Of a stretch of 64,000 nt of DNA, positions 9,221-18,171 are shown piece after piece. The notes below the pieces were generated by a model that saw only the letters and a list, made by a program, of their open reading frames with translations, searched no databases and was not told the origin of the DNA. Within the stretch, counting starts at the first letter, position 1, and each line of letters begins with the position of its first letter. Position numbers and translations under genes: made by a program. The DNA lies in contig NZ_CP023865.1 of the NCBI RefSeq assembly GCF_003711105.1, forward strand, positions 3,001,001 to 3,065,000. Direction: 5' to 3'. The DNA comes from Actinoplanes teichomyceticus ATCC 31121. Lineage in GTDB: Bacteria > Actinomycetota > Actinomycetes > Mycobacteriales > Micromonosporaceae.

Positions 9221-10291
9221 TCAGTCGTCGAGCGTGGCGCGGGTCTGGCTGACGTCCGGGCTCTGCCGGCCGTCGAGGGCCCGGGCCCGCAGCGCCCGCA
9301 GGTCCTGCGTGGGCCGGGTGCCGAGATCGTCGAGCGCGGTGCCGCGCCGCTTCTTGACGTCCTCGGAGCGGCGGGCGCCGATCTCGTCGCGGCGGCCCCG
9401 GTTGAGGTGGGCGCGCGGGTCGACCGGGTGCGGGCCGGCGGCGGCCACGACGTGCGGGCCGGCCGGCCGGCGGGTGCTCGAGGCGGTCAGCTTCGCGGCG
9501 AACGGCACGATGCCGGCCTTGCGGCGGGCCCGGGCCCGGCCGAACTCGCTGAAGATGGTGCGCAGCACGCGGAAGCCGTCGCGGAAGGTGTTCAGGTTGC
9601 TCTGGCCGTGGATGCGCTCGTGCTCGGTGCTGCCGACCTCGCCGACCTTGAGCCGTTCGGCCACCGCGCGGATATTGATCATGGTTTCGATCTCGAAGCC
9701 GTCGCCCCACAGCTTGCTGCCGTCGGCGGGGCGGGGCAGGTCGACGTCCGGCAGGTCGAGCGCCGGCACCACGTCGCGCCAGAAGGCGTTGTAGCCGTAG
9801 CACAGATCGGTGAACTTCGTCTTGAACAGGACGTTGACCACCAGGTTGAGCCCGTCGTTGCCGAGCTTGCGCAGCCGGGTGATGTCGTGGCTGTGGCCGC
9901 CGAAGTTGAACCGGGTGCCCTTGACGAACTGATCGCCACCGGTCAGCTTGGCGACGAACAGCGGGATCTCGGCCGGGTCGGTGGAGCCGTCGGCGTCGAT
10001 CATCACGATGATGTCGCCGGTGCAGGCAGCGAAACCACAGGCCAGCGCGTTGCCCTTGCCGGTCCGGGTCTGCTGCACCACCACCACGTCCGGGCGCAGT
10101 TGCCGCGCCACCTCGACGGTCCGGTCCCGGGAGCCTCCGTCGACCAGGATCACCTCGGTGATCAGGGCCGGCAGCTTCGCGAACACGTGCGGCAGGTTCC
10201 GCTCCTCGTTCAGCGTGGGAATGACAACGCTTACGGTGGGTGAGAGCGGCCGGTTACTGTCTGTGTTCGGATTCAAGTGCGAGAGCTCCAT
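9221..10291 (-). CDS. Family 2 glycosyltransferase, polyprenyl-phosphate sugar transferase-like
   Basis: The protein has 356 residues. VSVVIPTLNEERNL, ILVDGGSRDRTVEVA, GKGNALACGF and IVMIDADGS place it with dolichyl/polyprenyl-phosphate mannose- or glucose-synthase-like GT2 enzymes. They charge a lipid carrier that membrane GT-C enzymes then use. The operon indeed ends with a large polytopic GT-C-like protein. The C-terminal ~90 residues are basic and of low complexity. The ATG at 10291 has GGAAGGGAACGAC just before it, better than the ATG eight codons upstream. It is the first gene of the operon and is read from the control region 10292-10802. Confidence 0.88.
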   Translation of the reverse strand: MELSHLNPNTDSNRPLSPTVSVVIPTLNEERNLPHVFAKLPALITEVILVDGGSRDRTVEVARQLRPDVVVVQQTRTGKGNALACGFAACTGDIIVMIDADGSTDPAEIPLFVAKLTGGDQFVKGTRFNFGGHSHDITRLRKLGNDGLNLVVNVLFKTKFTDLCYGYNAFWRDVVPALDLPDVDLPRPADGSKLWGDGFEIETMINIRAVAERLKVGEVGSTEHERIHGQSNLNTFRDGFRVLRTIFSEFGRARARRKAGIVPFAAKLTASSTRRPAGPHVVAAAGPHPVDPRAHLNRGRRDEIGARRSEDVKKRRGTALDDLGTRPTQDLRALRARALDGRQSPDVSQTRATLDD

Positions 10292-10388
10292 GTCGTTCCC
10301 TTCCGGGGGCGGCAATGCGACCTGTCGCGCGATTTCCCGGAGTTGGGTTCGCCAGACGCTCGCTGCAGGGAATCAAACTAGCAAGGGA

Positions 10389-10401
10389 TTACGTAGCGTC
10401 A
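10389..10401. promoter_or_regulatory. BldD-like site
   Basis: TTACGTAGCGTCA fits the TNAC-N5-GTNA pattern of BldD operators. It lies ~98 bases before the first glycosyltransferase start. BldD is the cyclic-di-GMP-dependent developmental repressor of actinomycetes. The pattern is short, so this is a suggestion only. Confidence 0.35.
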
Positions 10402-10459
10402 ACAGTTCATGGGACGGTTGCGCGTCACAGCTGGCTTAACGGATGAGTCTCCGCGCGCT

Positions 10460-10501
10460 TGTGGCCGCTTTTTCCGAGCGCTCGGAGCGATCTTGGCCAC
10501 A
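10460..10501. promoter_or_regulatory. Nested inverted repeats
   Basis: A perfect 14-bp palindrome, TCCGAGCGCTCGGA (10473-10486), is framed by 7-bp outer arms TGTGGCC (10460-10466) and GGCCACA (10495-10501). The inner AGCGCT core is like that of LacI-family operators. It could equally form a hairpin. Confidence 0.5.
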
Positions 10502-10503
10502 GC

Positions 10504-10518
10504 GTTACGCTCCGTAAC
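10504..10518. promoter_or_regulatory. BldD-like palindrome
   Basis: GTTAC-GCTCC-GTAAC is a perfect 5-bp inverted repeat with a 5-base spacer and fits TNAC-N5-GTNA. It lies 115 bases from the similar site at 10389. Two such matches in one control region make chance less likely, but binding is untested. Confidence 0.4.
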
Positions 10519-10802
10519 TATCGGGGCCTCATCGTGTGAGTCTTCGGTGCTTGTCCGGCCAATGCCAGATATCGGAATCGATCACCGTGTACTTGGACAG
10601 GGGCGGCAATCCGGATGGATATCCAAAAAGTCACGTACCCGGCGGTTGCCGCTACGCTGCGTGTAAGCGGACCGGAGATGGTGTGACGGTGGGTCCGGTG
10701 CGCCTCGCCGCGCGGCCCGGCGCCGGGTGGCATGCTGGTGGTCGTGCGAATCGGTCGGCGTGCCACCCGAGGCCCCAGCGGCTGTCCGCCGGCGGGGTGC
10801 CG

Positions 10803-10961
10803 ATGACGGCCGGCGAGACCCGCTGCGTGTGCGGGCACCCGCTGGCGGCGCATCAGCACTACCGTCCGGGCACCGAGTGCGTGACGTGTCCGCCCGGGCA
10901 GTGCCGGCGGTTCCGGCGTTCGCGCTGGTGGCGGCGCTGGCTGACGGGCGGCGCGAGCTGA
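10803..10961 (+). CDS. Small cysteine-rich protein (putative zinc knuckle)
   Basis: The product has 52 residues. The core reads CVCGHPLAAHQHYRPGTEC, then CPPGQC, followed by an Arg/Trp-rich tail. The CxC...H...H...C...C...C spacing suggests a small metal-binding knuckle, and I believe similar short proteins are widespread in actinomycetes with no known function. The ATG at 10803 is chosen because the recognisable sequence begins right after it; only a weak GGGG site precedes it. It lies upstream of the sulfotransferase but with its own spacing, so an operon is uncertain. Confidence 0.6.
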   Translation: MTAGETRCVCGHPLAAHQHYRPGTECVTCPPGQCRRFRRSRWWRRWLTGGAS

Positions 10962-11007
10962 GGCCGGGTGGCCGGTCCGGGCCGCGAAAACTCCCGGGTC
11001 GCGAAAA

Positions 11008-11024
11008 CCTACAAGTTCTGTAGG
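11008..11024. promoter_or_regulatory. 17-bp inverted repeat in the sulfotransferase promoter region
   Basis: CCTACA-AGTTC-TGTAGG is a perfect 6-bp inverted repeat 42 bases before the sulfotransferase ATG. Its right arm overlaps a possible -10 hexamer TAGGCT (11021-11026), so it could be an operator. A direct repeat CGCGAAAAC (10983 and 11000) lies just upstream. Confidence 0.5.
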
Positions 11025-11066
11025 CTTAACCCACTTTTGCACAGGCCGCGCATCCGTGGGGGGAAC

Positions 11067-12020
11067 ATGTCACTTCCCGACTTCCTGATCGCCGGTGTTC
11101 CCAAAGCCGGGACCACCGCCCTGCACGCTGCCCTGACCGGTCATCCCGAGCTGTTCCTGCCATCGGTCAAGGAACCGAAGTTCTTCCTCTCCGACGGGCC
11201 GCCGCCGGTGCACGGCGGGCCCGGCGACGTGCAGACCTACCAGGAGCACGTGTGGCGACGCCCGGATTACGAGGCGCTGTTCGCACCTGCCGAGCCGGGC
11301 GCCCTGCGGGGTGAGGCCACCCCGTTCTACCTGCACGACCTCGCCGCCCACGACCGGATCCGGGCGCTGGTCCCGGACGTGCGGATCATCCTGCTGCTGC
11401 GCGACCCGGTGGACCGGGCGCACTCCAACTGGACCCACCTGTGGAACGCCGGCCTGGAGCCGGAGGCCGACTTCCTGGCCGCGTGCCGGGCCGAGCCGCA
11501 GCGCCGTGCGGCCGGTTGGGCGCAGTTCTGGCACTACCTGGACCTGGGCCGGTACGGCCGCCAGCTGGAGCACCTCTACCAGCGTTTCCCCCGGGAGCAG
11601 GTGCTGCTGCTGCGCTACCGGGATCTCAAGGACGCCCCGGCGGCCACGCTGGACCGGGTCTGCGCGTTCCTCGGCGTGCGCACCGGATTGCTCACGGCCA
11701 TCCCCAAGGAGAACGTGAACCGGCACGTCGTGCACGACAACGCGGTCAACCGGGTGCTGCGCGGCCTGCTGCGGGCCGGTGGCACCTTCGGTCACCGCTT
11801 CCCGGTGCCGCTGCGCCTGGCCGCCCGCGGGCCGCTGCTCACCCTGCTGCACCGCCGCAAGGGCACCCGCCCGGTGACCACCCCGGCCGAGCGCGCCGAG
11901 CTGCTGCCGTACTTCGCCGAGGACATCGCGCTGCTGCAGGACATCACCGGCGAGCGGTACGACGACTGGCTCAGCGTGGACCGACACGCCCGCGCGCCGG
12001 AAACCCCACCGATTCAATAG
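11067..12020 (+). CDS. Sulfotransferase
   Basis: The protein has 317 residues. The PAPS 5'-phosphosulfate loop is [18 protein letters not shown] at residues ~5-22, and the 3'-phosphate motif is [14 protein letters not shown] near residue 108. These are the two hallmarks of PAPS-dependent sulfotransferases, here closest in style to the heparan/carbohydrate type. It would move sulfate from PAPS to a hydroxyl or amine of an acceptor. The ATG at 11067 has GTGGGGGGA as ribosome site. Being next to four glycan-assembly genes and a deacetylase suggests the acceptor is the locally made polysaccharide or glycolipid, which is inference. No PAPS synthesis gene is in the window. Confidence 0.9.
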   Translation: MSLPDFLIAGVPKAGTTALHAALTGHPELFLPSVKEPKFFLSDGPPPVHGGPGDVQTYQEHVWRRPDYEALFAPAEPGALRGEATPFYLHDLAAHDRIRALVPDVRIILLLRDPVDRAHSNWTHLWNAGLEPEADFLAACRAEPQRRAAGWAQFWHYLDLGRYGRQLEHLYQRFPREQVLLLRYRDLKDAPAATLDRVCAFLGVRTGLLTAIPKENVNRHVVHDNAVNRVLRGLLRAGGTFGHRFPVPLRLAARGPLLTLLHRRKGTRPVTTPAERAELLPYFAEDIALLQDITGERYDDWLSVDRHARAPETPPIQ

Positions 12021-12072
12021 GTTATGCGAGACTCGGCGGGTACGCCGTAGCCACCGCATCCGGGGAGTCACC

Positions 12073-12984
12073 GTGTCTGTCGGAATCACCGCCCTGCCCC
12101 TGCCACGCTGGGAAGACTCCACGGTGGTGGTGGAGCCGCCGGGCACCGAGCCAGGCGCCTGGTCCGGCGCGCCGAGCACCGTCACCGCGGGCGGCTACGT
12201 CTACCTGGCCTACCGTCTGCGCCTGCCGATCGGCGCCGGCCGGGGCATCGCCAACGTGATCGCCCGCTCCGCCGACGGCGTTCGCTTCACCGTGGTGGCC
12301 GAGGTCGGCAAGGACCGCTTCGGCGCCGAGTCGCTGGAGCGCCCGGCCCTGGTGCGTACCCCGGAGGGGCGCTGGCGGCTCTACGTCAGCGCCGCCACCC
12401 CGGGCACCAAGCACTGGCGGGTCGAGCTGCTGGAGGCCGACACCCCGGAGGGCCTGCCCGCCGCGCCGGCCCGCACGGTGCTGGCCGGTGACGACACGGC
12501 CGGGGTCAAGGACCCGGTGCTGCACCACGACGAGCACGGCTGGCACCTGTGGGCGTCGGTGCATCCGCTGGAGTCCTGGGACGACGCCGACCGGATGACC
12601 ACCGAGTACGCGACCAGCCCGGAGGGTGTGCACTGGACCTGGCGGCGCACGGCGCTGGCCGGCCGCCCGGGCCGCTGGGACGCCCGGGGCGTGCGGGTCT
12701 CGTCGGTGCAGGTGACCGGAGACGAGATCACGGTCGCCTACGACGGGCGGGCCACGGCCCGGGAGAACTGGGAGGAGCGCACCGGGGTGGCCCGGGGGCG
12801 GCGCCTGCCGGACGGCAGCTTCGGCGAGCTCGTCGCGGAGGACGACGAGCCGGTCGGCAGCCCGCACCCGCCGTACGGGCTGCGCTACCTGAGCCTGCTG
12901 GAGCTGCCGGACGGGGGCCGGCGGCTGTACTACGAGGCGACTCGGCCGGACGGCGCGCACGACCTGCGTACGGAAAGGGTCTGA
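12073..12984 (+). CDS. Five-bladed beta-propeller protein, glycosidase-like
   Basis: The protein has 303 residues and no signal peptide. It shows repeated blades with Ser-x-Asp-Gly turns ([17 protein letters not shown]), [19 protein letters not shown] and [19 protein letters not shown]. These resemble the GH43/GH32/GH130 propeller superfamily, whose active sites sit in the central cavity. Activity is not provable from this. The start is GTG at 12073 after a GGGGAG site. It follows the sulfotransferase by 52 bases on the same strand and may be co-transcribed. Confidence 0.7.
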   Translation: MSVGITALPLPRWEDSTVVVEPPGTEPGAWSGAPSTVTAGGYVYLAYRLRLPIGAGRGIANVIARSADGVRFTVVAEVGKDRFGAESLERPALVRTPEGRWRLYVSAATPGTKHWRVELLEADTPEGLPAAPARTVLAGDDTAGVKDPVLHHDEHGWHLWASVHPLESWDDADRMTTEYATSPEGVHWTWRRTALAGRPGRWDARGVRVSSVQVTGDEITVAYDGRATARENWEERTGVARGRRLPDGSFGELVAEDDEPVGSPHPPYGLRYLSLLELPDGGRRLYYEATRPDGAHDLRTERV

Positions 12985-13636
12985 TCGCTCAGCGTGATGC
13001 CGTCCGGCGGCGTCCCGCGGGCTGGGTTGCCTGCTCAGGGCACTGATGGCCCACCCCGCTCCGGGCGACGGCTGAGAGGGCCGTCACGGTGGGTGGGGGC
13101 CAGCGCGGGCAGCGTGCCGCGATGGCCTAGTTTTGTCCCCGACGTCAGGTGGTCGCTTACCGAAGCGGCACGGTCGATGGCGGAACCGGACCCACAAGGT
13201 CCGGTTCCGCCATTTTTTCAGGTCTTGCCATCACGCAGCGTGACCACGAGGTGCTGACCGATTTGGCCCCTGGCGCTCCCGGCATCCCTTCACCGACAGT
13301 GAGCGCCAGCCGTCCCTTTGGCGGCTTTCGTGACGCGAACAGCGGGCCCGGCGCGGTATCGGACATCGGTTCCGGAAAATGCATTGATCGGGCATGCCAA
13401 TCGGCTCCCCAAATCGATGCAGGGCAATTGTGGGAGCGTTTCCAGCGGTTCATCGAATCGGCGATCCGGCATCCCGATGAAACCGTTAAGTCACCTTTCT
13501 TGAACCGGACGTCGGGAGTGGTTCTCACCCGTTCGGCGCCCACCGTCCCGGGAAGCGGGTTTGTGCCCGTGCGGCACGGGTATCGACCTGCCGAGCCGCG
13601 AGACGTCGAAAGTGCTCACGCGGGGGAGGGGGCGCC
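12985..13636. other. Gene-poor gap of ~650 bases
   Basis: No convincing coding sequence was found. It holds a very strong factor-independent terminator (13179-13220). Beyond that is a stretch of relatively low G+C leading to the kinase gene, which probably carries the kinase promoter. Confidence 0.6.
13179..13220 (+). terminator. Strong rho-independent terminator
   Basis: A perfect 14-bp stem (GGCGGAACCGGACC, 13179-13192, with its complement 13198-13211) closes a CACAA loop and is followed by ATTTTTT. It ends transcription about 195 bases after the propeller gene. It is one of the few terminators in the window with a true U-tract. Confidence 0.9.
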
Positions 13637-14587
<951 letters not shown>

Positions 14588-14729
14588 CCAGACCGGGCCG
14601 AGGGCTGCCCGGGCCGAGGGCTGCCCGGGGCGGGGCGGCTGCCCGGAGGCCGGGCGCCACGCGGCTGCCCGCGGGCCCGGCGGCTCATGCCCGCGGGGCC
14701 CGGCGGCTGCCCGCGGGTGGCCCGGCGGC
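14588..14729. repeat. Short G+C repeats between kinase and stress-protein genes
   Basis: Contains two GGGCTGCCCGGGCC-like units and two copies of CGGCGGCTCATGCCCGCGG, the second reaching into the 3' end of the stress-protein gene. The pattern looks like local duplication of the gene tail. It is the gap between convergent genes, and no terminator with a U-tract is seen. Confidence 0.55.
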
Positions 14730-15593
14730 TCATGCCCGCGGCGCCACGACCAGCGGGCGGGCGGCCCGGCGCAGCAGCCGTCCGGACACCCCGCCGAGCA
14801 GCACCCGCCGTGCCGGCCCGTACCCGCGCGATCCGCAGAACAGCACGTCCACCTCGTCCAGTCCGGCCAGTTGCTGGACCACGTCCCCGGAGCGCAGCTG
14901 CCACTCCACCGGCACGTCCGGGACGGTCGCGGCGGCCCGGCGCAGCGCCTCCTCGTACGTCTCCCGCGCCGTCTCCAGGAAGGCCCGTTCCGCGTCGTCG
15001 CCGATCAGGAACGGCAGTGCCGCGTCCCCGCCGGCCACCACGGTGACCAGCAGCAGCGGGTTGCCGGTACGGCGGGCCAGGTCGGCGGCCGCGGCCAGCG
15101 CGACCCGCCCGTCCGGGGTGTCCACATAGGCGACCCCGATCCGCCCGAGGGTGCCCGGGGCCGGGCCGCCGCCCGCCGGCGTCACCGCGATCGGGCAGAC
15201 ACTGCCGGCGAGCAGCCGTTGCGCGGTGCTGCCGGCGAGGATCCGGGCGGCCGGGGCGGATGCGCCGGAGCCGACCACCAGCATCGCCGCGCCGGTCTGC
15301 TCGGCCAGGTCGTGCAGGCCGTGCGCGGCCGAGGTGGACGCGACGACCCGGTAGTCGACGCCGGGCGTGTCGTCCAGGGCGGCGCGCGCCCCGGCGAGGA
15401 TCCGCTCGGCGGCCCGGTGCCGGTCGGCCACCCACTCGGCGTCCACCCGGCCGGAGCCGATCGCGGACGGCGCCGGGTGCACCACCGCGACGATCAACGG
15501 CACCCGCTGGGCCCCGGCCAGCCAGCGGCCGAGCGCCAGGGCGTCGGCGGCGCCCGGGCCGCCGTCCGTCCCGACGATCACCGGCGCGGTCAT
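14730..15593 (-). CDS. Universal stress protein, two tandem Usp domains
   Basis: The protein has 287 residues. Domain one (~3-142) starts APVIVGTDGG and ends with the nucleotide-loop pattern VVGSGASAP..ILAGSTAQRLL and CPIAV. Domain two (~150-285) repeats this as FCGSRGYGPARRVLLGGVSGRLLRRA and PLVVAPR. These G-x2-G-x9-G loops are of the ATP-binding Usp type. Such proteins in actinomycetes are linked to hypoxia and dormancy. The ATG overlaps the permease TGA (ATGA), so it is translationally coupled to that transporter. Confidence 0.92.
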   Translation of the reverse strand: MTAPVIVGTDGGPGAADALALGRWLAGAQRVPLIVAVVHPAPSAIGSGRVDAEWVADRHRAAERILAGARAALDDTPGVDYRVVASTSAAHGLHDLAEQTGAAMLVVGSGASAPAARILAGSTAQRLLAGSVCPIAVTPAGGGPAPGTLGRIGVAYVDTPDGRVALAAAADLARRTGNPLLLVTVVAGGDAALPFLIGDDAERAFLETARETYEEALRRAAATVPDVPVEWQLRSGDVVQQLAGLDEVDVLFCGSRGYGPARRVLLGGVSGRLLRRAARPLVVAPRA

Positions 15594-17038
15594 GACGCGC
15601 CGTCCCGCGGCCGCCGCGGCGTGGCCGGGCTCGGCGCCGCCGCCTGCCGCAGCCGGGAGTGCCGGTAGCCGTAGCAGCCGTAGATGAGCAGGCCGGCGGC
15701 CAGCCACACCGCGAACCGGATCCAGGTGTCCACCGGCAGGTCGCCCATCAGGTAGACGGCGAGCGCCACACCGATCAGCGGCAGCACCGGCGACCACGGC
15801 ACCCGGTACGGCCGCGGCATGTCCGGCCGCGTCCGCCGCAGCACGATCACCCCGACATTGACCAGGACGAACGCGAACAGCGTGCCGATGTTGACCAACT
15901 CCACGATGGTGCCCAGCGGGACCAGCGCGGCGAGCACCGCGATCAGGACGCCGAGCACGACGGTCAGCCGCGCCGGGGTGCCGTACCGCTGGTTGACCGC
16001 GGCCATCCGGCGCGGCAGCAGGCCGTCGCGGCACATGGCGAAGAAGATCCGGGTCTGGCCGTAGAAGATCACCAGGACCACGCTGGTGATCGCGACCACC
16101 GCGCCCAGCGCGAGCAGGCCCGCCGCCCAGCTCATCCCGGCGCCCTGGTCGAGCGCGGCGGCCAGCGGCGCGTCGCTGTCCTTCATCTGCTCCGGGCTGG
16201 CGATGCCGAGCGCGCTCACCGTGGTCAGCACGTAGAAGACGGTGCAGATGGCGAGCGAGCCGAGGATCGCCAGCGGCAGGTCCCGGGACGGGTTGCGGGC
16301 CTCCTCGCTGCCGGTGGAGACCGCGTCGAACCCGATGTACGCGAAGAAGATGATCGCCGCGGCCGAGGTCACCCCGTCCACGCCGGCCGGGGCGAACGGG
16401 CGGAAGTTGCCGGTGCCGAAGTTGGCGAACGCCACGACGATGAAGAACACCAGCACCACCAGTTTGACCACGACCATGATCAGGTTCGCCCGGGCGCTCT
16501 CGCTCACCCCACGAACCAGCAGGAACGTGATGGCCAGCACCACGAAGACGGCGGGCAGGTTGACGACGCCGCCGTCCGACGGGGACTTGGCGACGGCGTC
16601 CGGCAGGCTGACGCCGAAGGCCGCGTCCAGGAACGCGTTGAGGTTGCCGCCCCAGCCGATCGCGATGCCGGCCACCGAGACGCCGTACTCCAGGATCAGG
16701 TCCCACCCGATGACCCAGGCGACCACCTCGCCGAGGGTGGCGTAGGCGTAGGTGTACGCGCTGCCGGAGACCGGGATCGACGACGCCAGCTCGGCGTAGG
16801 ACAGTGCGGAGAACGCGCAGGCCACCGCGGCGAGCACGAACGACAGGACGACGGCCGGCCCGGCGATCCCGGACCCCTTGCCGATCACCACGAAGATGCC
16901 GGTGCCGATGATCGCGCCGACGCCCATCGCGGTGAGCTGGGTGACGCCCACCGCCCGTTTGAGCCCGGTGCCCTCCTCGGTGGTCTGGTGAATCAGCGAC
17001 CCGACGTCCCGGATCGCGAACAACCCCCGTCCAGCCAT
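15590..17038 (-). CDS. APC-superfamily amino acid permease
   Basis: The protein has 482 residues and about 12-14 hydrophobic segments. The family signature GVGAIIGTGIFVVIG lies near residue 40, and FFAYIGFDAVSTGSEEARNP near residue 240 matches the CAT (cationic amino acid) branch. It should import amino acids or polyamines by proton coupling; the exact substrate is unknown. The ATG at 17038 follows AGGGGAAGGGG. It is co-transcribed with the universal stress protein gene that overlaps its stop. Confidence 0.9.
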   Translation of the reverse strand: MAGRGLFAIRDVGSLIHQTTEEGTGLKRAVGVTQLTAMGVGAIIGTGIFVVIGKGSGIAGPAVVLSFVLAAVACAFSALSYAELASSIPVSGSAYTYAYATLGEVVAWVIGWDLILEYGVSVAGIAIGWGGNLNAFLDAAFGVSLPDAVAKSPSDGGVVNLPAVFVVLAITFLLVRGVSESARANLIMVVVKLVVLVFFIVVAFANFGTGNFRPFAPAGVDGVTSAAAIIFFAYIGFDAVSTGSEEARNPSRDLPLAILGSLAICTVFYVLTTVSALGIASPEQMKDSDAPLAAALDQGAGMSWAAGLLALGAVVAITSVVLVIFYGQTRIFFAMCRDGLLPRRMAAVNQRYGTPARLTVVLGVLIAVLAALVPLGTIVELVNIGTLFAFVLVNVGVIVLRRTRPDMPRPYRVPWSPVLPLIGVALAVYLMGDLPVDTWIRFAVWLAAGLLIYGCYGYRHSRLRQAAAPSPATPRRPRDGAS

Positions 17039-17258
17039 GCTGCGTCCCCTTCCCCTCAGCACACCGTCATCCCGCGTTTCGCGCCCGCGCAAGCGGGTCG
17101 GCGAGACGATCAGCGGGATGTGGGAAGTTCGGTCGCCCGGGTTGCGGGTACAGCGGACGCGGCGGGGTAAAAGGCCCTCGGCGTACGGGGTGTGCGCCGT
17201 ACCGGGCAAACCGCGCGGCAGCCTGCGAGGGGTACGGCGGGGCAGGTACGGTTGGCGG

Positions 17259-17277
17259 ATCGGGCAAATCGCCCGAT
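17259..17277. promoter_or_regulatory. Inverted repeat upstream of the STAS gene
   Basis: ATCGGGC-AAATC-GCCCGAT is a perfect 7-bp inverted repeat with a 5-base spacer. It ends 25 bases before the STAS start, within the 264-base divergent region shared with the permease. It may be an operator or a leader hairpin. Confidence 0.5.
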
Positions 17278-17302
17278 TCGAGTATTCGTGGGCGAGGTCG
17301 TG

Positions 17303-17620
17303 ATGGGCGATGCCGTGATGACGACACGGCGGCAGGTCGACGGCGCCACGGTCGTCGACGTGCGGGGCACCCTGGACTCGGCCACCGTCGACGCGCTGCG
17401 CGAGGTGCTGCTGGAGACCCTGCAGCGGGACCGGCCGACCGCGATGATCGTCGACCTGACGTACGTCACCTTCATGGACTCGGTCGGCATCGGCGCCCTG
17501 GTCGCCGGCCAGCGCGCGGCCCGCAACATCGGCGCCCGCTTCCAGTTGCGCAACCCGAGCGACTTCGTGCACCGCCAACTGCGCGTCACCGGCCTGACCG
17601 AGCTCCTCGGCTGCATCTGA
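17303..17620 (+). CDS. STAS-domain protein, anti-sigma factor antagonist-like
   Basis: The protein has 105 residues, the usual size for SpoIIAA/RsbV-type proteins. DVRGTLDSATVDALREVL and VDLTYVTFMDSVGIGALVAGQR carry the canonical DS(V/A)G loop whose Ser is phosphorylated by a partner anti-sigma kinase. When unphosphorylated, such proteins free a sigma factor. No cognate kinase or sigma gene is adjacent. The ATG at 17303 has GGCGAGG five bases upstream; other in-frame starts exist but lack support. Confidence 0.88.
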   Translation: MGDAVMTTRRQVDGATVVDVRGTLDSATVDALREVLLETLQRDRPTAMIVDLTYVTFMDSVGIGALVAGQRAARNIGARFQLRNPSDFVHRQLRVTGLTELLGCI

Positions 17621-18171
17621 ACCGGCCCGGCCCGGACCGCTCGGGTGCCCGGCGTGCGCGTGAGCGCCGGCCCCCGCCCGCTGCCACACCACGATCCGAG
17701 GCGCGCCGATCGTCCGGTGTGCTCGCCGACCGCCCCGGGCGCTGGCCGATCGCCCCGTGTGTTCGCCGATCGTCCGGTGTGCTCGCCGGCCGGACCGGGT
17801 TACCGGCCTCTGTCCGAGCGCCGGCTTCGCCCGGCGAACCCAACCCCTATCGGATACGACATCGGGGCCCCGTCCGCAGGCCACCGGCCGAGCCCCGTGC
17901 CTCGCCGCGCGGCGTCGCAGCGGCGCCGGGCCGCGGCCGCGCGCACCGCCGCGCCGTGCCACCCCGCCCCGGCCGGGTCCCCACCTCCGACGCCGGGTCA
18001 CCACCGCCCGGGCCGGGCAACCCGCTGGTGCCGGGCACCCCGTCCGGGCGTGTCAGCTGCCACGGCGACGATCGGCGCCGGCCGGGTCTGTCGCGTCGGC
18101 GGCGGCACGCCGGGGTACGGGCGGGGGTGGGCCTGTGCCTGCGGGCGGGGCCACCAGGGCGTACCGGGAAA
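17621..18171. other. Gene-free gap between convergent genes
   Basis: A G+C-rich stretch of 551 bases between the STAS gene and the P450 gene. No convincing coding sequence is seen, only the imperfect repeats at 17704-17788. Confidence 0.55.
17704..17788. repeat. Imperfect direct repeats of ~20 bp
   Basis: CGCCGATCGTCCGGTGTGCT occurs at 17704 and 17764, and a degenerate copy (GGCCGATCGCCCCGTGTGTT) starts at 17743. The function is unknown. Confidence 0.65.

Larger units (their letters stand above)
10292..10802. other. Long control region upstream of the glycosyltransferase operon
   Basis: About 510 bases with lower G+C than the neighbouring genes and no convincing reading frame. It separates the minus-strand glycosyltransferase operon from the plus-strand small cysteine protein and contains the inverted repeats listed at 10389, 10460 and 10504. 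Confidence 0.7.

Noticed and set aside
13149..13636. Possible gene upstream of the kinase
   Set aside because: It starts across the terminator stem, has no ribosome site or domain, and the kinase has its own GTG and strong site.
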